This document shows positions 61,901 through 64,000 of a stretch of DNA of 64,000 bases, piece after piece. Under the pieces are notes generated by a model. The model did no database searches and had not been told where the DNA came from. It worked only from the letters and a program-made list of their open reading frames with translations. The DNA comes from Pipra filicauda (taxonomy: Eukaryota > Chordata > Aves > Passeriformes > Pipridae), in the NCBI RefSeq assembly GCF_003945595.2, contig NW_024104418.1, positions 178,193 to 242,192 on the forward strand. Reading direction: 5' to 3'. Every line of letters starts with the position of its first letter. Within the stretch, counting starts at the first letter, position 1. A program made the position numbers and the translations under genes.

Positions 61901-62561
61901 TTTTTTGTTTAAGTCAGGGGGTTAAGGAACAATTGTTCTTCATACAAACACTCCTGTTCAGCTGTGGATGGACTGATTTAGCTGGAAGCAGGAAAAGTCT
62001 TTGCCCATTACTGACTATTCACTGTGTTTCCATGTAGAAGTCCAGGGAATTGAAACATAACATCAGGTGACTAGAGCCCAATTATTCAGGACAGGTTGGT
62101 GAAATGTTGTAGCTGAAAAACTTATGGAATTGAACACCTCTGCCTTTGTTTGCCTCTGAGTGGGTGAGAGCATAGAAGTCTGGAAGACAGAAAAGCCCTG
62201 AACAAATAGATTGTTGACACCAATCTAGGGCTTCAAAAATTATAGGATCACTCTCAGAGGAATAAAAGAGAAGTAAGGACAGAGTCTGTCACATTTGTGA
62301 CAACTAACCAGCCCTTTTCTCCAAGTTGCTTTCAGAACTCAACTGAAAGTCTGTAAAAATGGTAATAAACATGAATGGTGAAAGTTTAACTATCTCCAAG
62401 GTTAGTTGCAAAAAATAGCAAGTGTTAACTTTCAGATCATCTTTGTGTCAGGGTTTTTTAAACCTCTGCTTTAGTGAGGACATTGGCACCTTCCTTCTTC
62501 CAGTAGTACCTTACTTGTGGGACCTGTTATCTGTATATAATCAAAGTGGGAGGGAGGGAAG

Positions 62562-62618
62562 GGTTAGAACTAAATGATCTTTAAGATCCCTTCCAACCCA
62601 AACCATTCTGGAATTCTA
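62562..62618 (+). mobile_element. CR1 LINE, short 3'-terminal fragment
   Basis: ggttagaactaaatgatctt, taagatcccttccaaccca, aaccattctggaattctaa is the last 57 bases or so of CR1 in plus sense, preceded by a G/A-rich stretch (gggagggagggaaggg). Confidence 0.9.
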
Positions 62619-62910
62619 AATTGCTTCCCTCTCCTGCCTGCTCTGGAATTTGATGATCTTTTTCCTTCCCTAATCTGATTTTTCGTTCCTCATCTGATTA
62701 TCCCTGTAGGGAAGAGGGAGAGTAGTGATTTCCAGAGCAACCTTTTGACACCACTGGGCACCAGCAGTGACTGGGAGACTTCAGGAGTGGATCTCAAGTA
62801 GCAGCAGCTCTTCAGCCCTCTGCAAAAACGTGCTCACGTCTCCACCACTCACACAGCACCTGGAGCTGGTCCCTCTGGAAGTGCTGCTGTGGTGTCGGGA
62901 CCACCCAGCT

Positions 62911-63076
62911 CACAGAGAAACAGAACGGTTTGGGTTGGAAGGGACCTTAAAGATCATTCAGTCCCACGCCCTGCCATGGGCAGGGACACCTTCCACTAGC
63001 CCAGGTTGCTCCAAGCTCTGTCCAGCCTGGCCTGGGACACTTCCAGGGATGGGGCAGCCACAGCTTCTCTGGGCAC
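62911..63076 (-). mobile_element. CR1 LINE, 3' end in reverse orientation
   Basis: cacagagaaacagaacgg, tttgggttggaagggacctt, aaagatcattcagtcccac, ctgccatgggcagggacacc, ttccactagcccaggttgct, ccaagctctgtccagcctgg, cacttccagggatggggca, gccacagcttctctgggcac. Reverse complement of a well preserved CR1 3' end; its terminus faces that of the plus-sense fragment at 62562. Confidence 0.95.
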
Positions 63077-64000
63077 AATCATCCCATCAGACAAGATATG
63101 GTAGCTTCTTGTGCCCCTTATACAGCACTGAACCATGCAGGGATGAAATAAGTCCCAAAACTGGAAACCAGTATGAGAGGGGGAATACTTAGAGCAGATT
63201 AGAGGTTTTGTGTCTCAAAAATTCCTGTTCATCAAGTCAGTGTGTGATGGAAAACGTTCCAAGTTACTTGGTTGGTAGATAAAAGAGGGAAGGAAGCAGC
63301 AGTACTATGACTGGCAGGGCAAAAATAGTATAAACCTACCAGGGGTTGCAGGGAGAGAAACTACTTGAGGGGATGCAGGAAGAGGAAAAATGAGCACATG
63401 AAACAGAGACAGAATGAAGAAATGGAATATAGCAGAGAAAAGGTGAGTATTAAACTGGATTAAATATTTAGTTCCATTAAATATTTAAATTTGTATCTTC
63501 CTGGCTAACTTTCCAGGACAGAGAGTGCTGGAAGAAGGGTTACATTCTTCAAGAATGAGGAGCTTTGCTGTCTCAGGAGTCAACCGACCTCCCCACAAGT
63601 TGGTTTCTCAGCCATGGAATAAAATAAAAACTGGCCTTGTGGGAGCTGAAATCCTTCAAATACCTCAGGTGAGAAGAAGAGTGAGCCCTGGTCAGGGTAG
63701 GGAGGCTGATGGACCCACTCCCTCCCATCTGGGGAGGAGCAGCAAAGCTCGGGGTCCTGAGCTTTCCTGCTCATCTGCTTTCAGTTTGCTTTGAAGATGA
63801 GCTGGCTTAGAGAAGTAGGACAGTTGTATTGCCACGAAGCTTTCATCTTCCAATTTTCCTGGCCTTCATTTGTTGCTGTTTTGCTCTCATCTGGCTGCAG
63901 CTATTTCTCAGTACATTGTATTCAGCCTTTCTGGATGAAATCCTACAGTGAGAACACTCTCTGGGTACCAGAGTCATAATAACTGTTTCATTTACTTATC
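63077..64000. other. Unique non-coding sequence to the window edge
   Basis: No gene or repeat recognised. Frames of 62-89 codons on both strands show no domain features. Confidence 0.45.

Larger units (their letters stand above)
55741..62561. other. Unique non-coding sequence, longest repeat-poor stretch
   Basis: About 6.8 kb without a recognisable interspersed repeat or gene. Contains a 19-bp tandem pair at 57605 and a 17-T run at 58927. A minus-strand frame with a hydrophobic run (55839-56240, 133 codons) has no recognisable family. 59960-60240 and 60460-60620 are AT-rich. Confidence 0.5.

Noticed and set aside
62767..63192. Plus-strand 141-codon frame
   Set aside because: Most of it reads antisense through the minus-sense CR1 at 62911-63076.
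1..64000. CRISPR arrays, bacterial operons, phage or defence systems
   Set aside because: No spaced direct-repeat arrays, no coding density and no bacterial signals; the sequence is vertebrate.

Overview
The window looks like bird nuclear DNA from a gene-poor stretch, either intergenic or inside a very large intron. The main evidence is about twenty pieces of the avian CR1 LINE. Their 3' ends carry the diagnostic chain 'aaggtcccttccaaccc...ccattctgtgattct', and several end in the ATTCTRTG octamer and its repeats. There are also two solo-LTR-like blocks that resemble well-known avian endogenous retrovirus LTRs. Base composition is AT-rich and CpG-poor, as expected for vertebrate non-coding DNA. 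Nothing bacterial or phage-like was seen: no operons, no ribosome binding sites and no long coding frames.

Layout. 1-5.1 kb is unique AT-rich sequence with short tandem and palindromic motifs. 5.1-31 kb is unique sequence broken by CR1 fragments at 5.1 (doubtful), 5.9, 11.7, 11.8, 15.3, 19.2, 24.8 and 27.8 kb, plus an LTR fragment in minus orientation at 17.75 kb. 31.0-33.8 kb is the densest repeat block: two head-to-head CR1 copies, then a GC-richer plus-strand LTR. 33.8-64 kb is unique sequence with CR1 fragments at 35.6, 39.1, 41.3, 46.2, 48.1 (two end to end), 50.7, 54.7, 55.6 (part of the CR1 reverse-transcriptase ORF), 62.6 and 62.9 kb, and a possible further LTR at 40.1 kb. The confident CR1 pieces are split evenly, ten on each strand.

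No protein-coding gene can be named. The longest open frames (about 140-290 codons) either lie antisense to CR1 or LTR sequence, or are about as long as chance predicts for this much AT-rich sequence. Two short frames could be exons and are reported with low confidence: 10912-11067 (+), a possible terminal exon behind a good acceptor, and 7422-7619 (-). The most unusual non-repeat feature is a CpG-dense but not GC-rich stretch at about 45.83-46.20 kb, which could be a regulatory element. No tRNA, rRNA, CRISPR or other recognisable RNA gene was found, and I found no convincing undescribed biological system.
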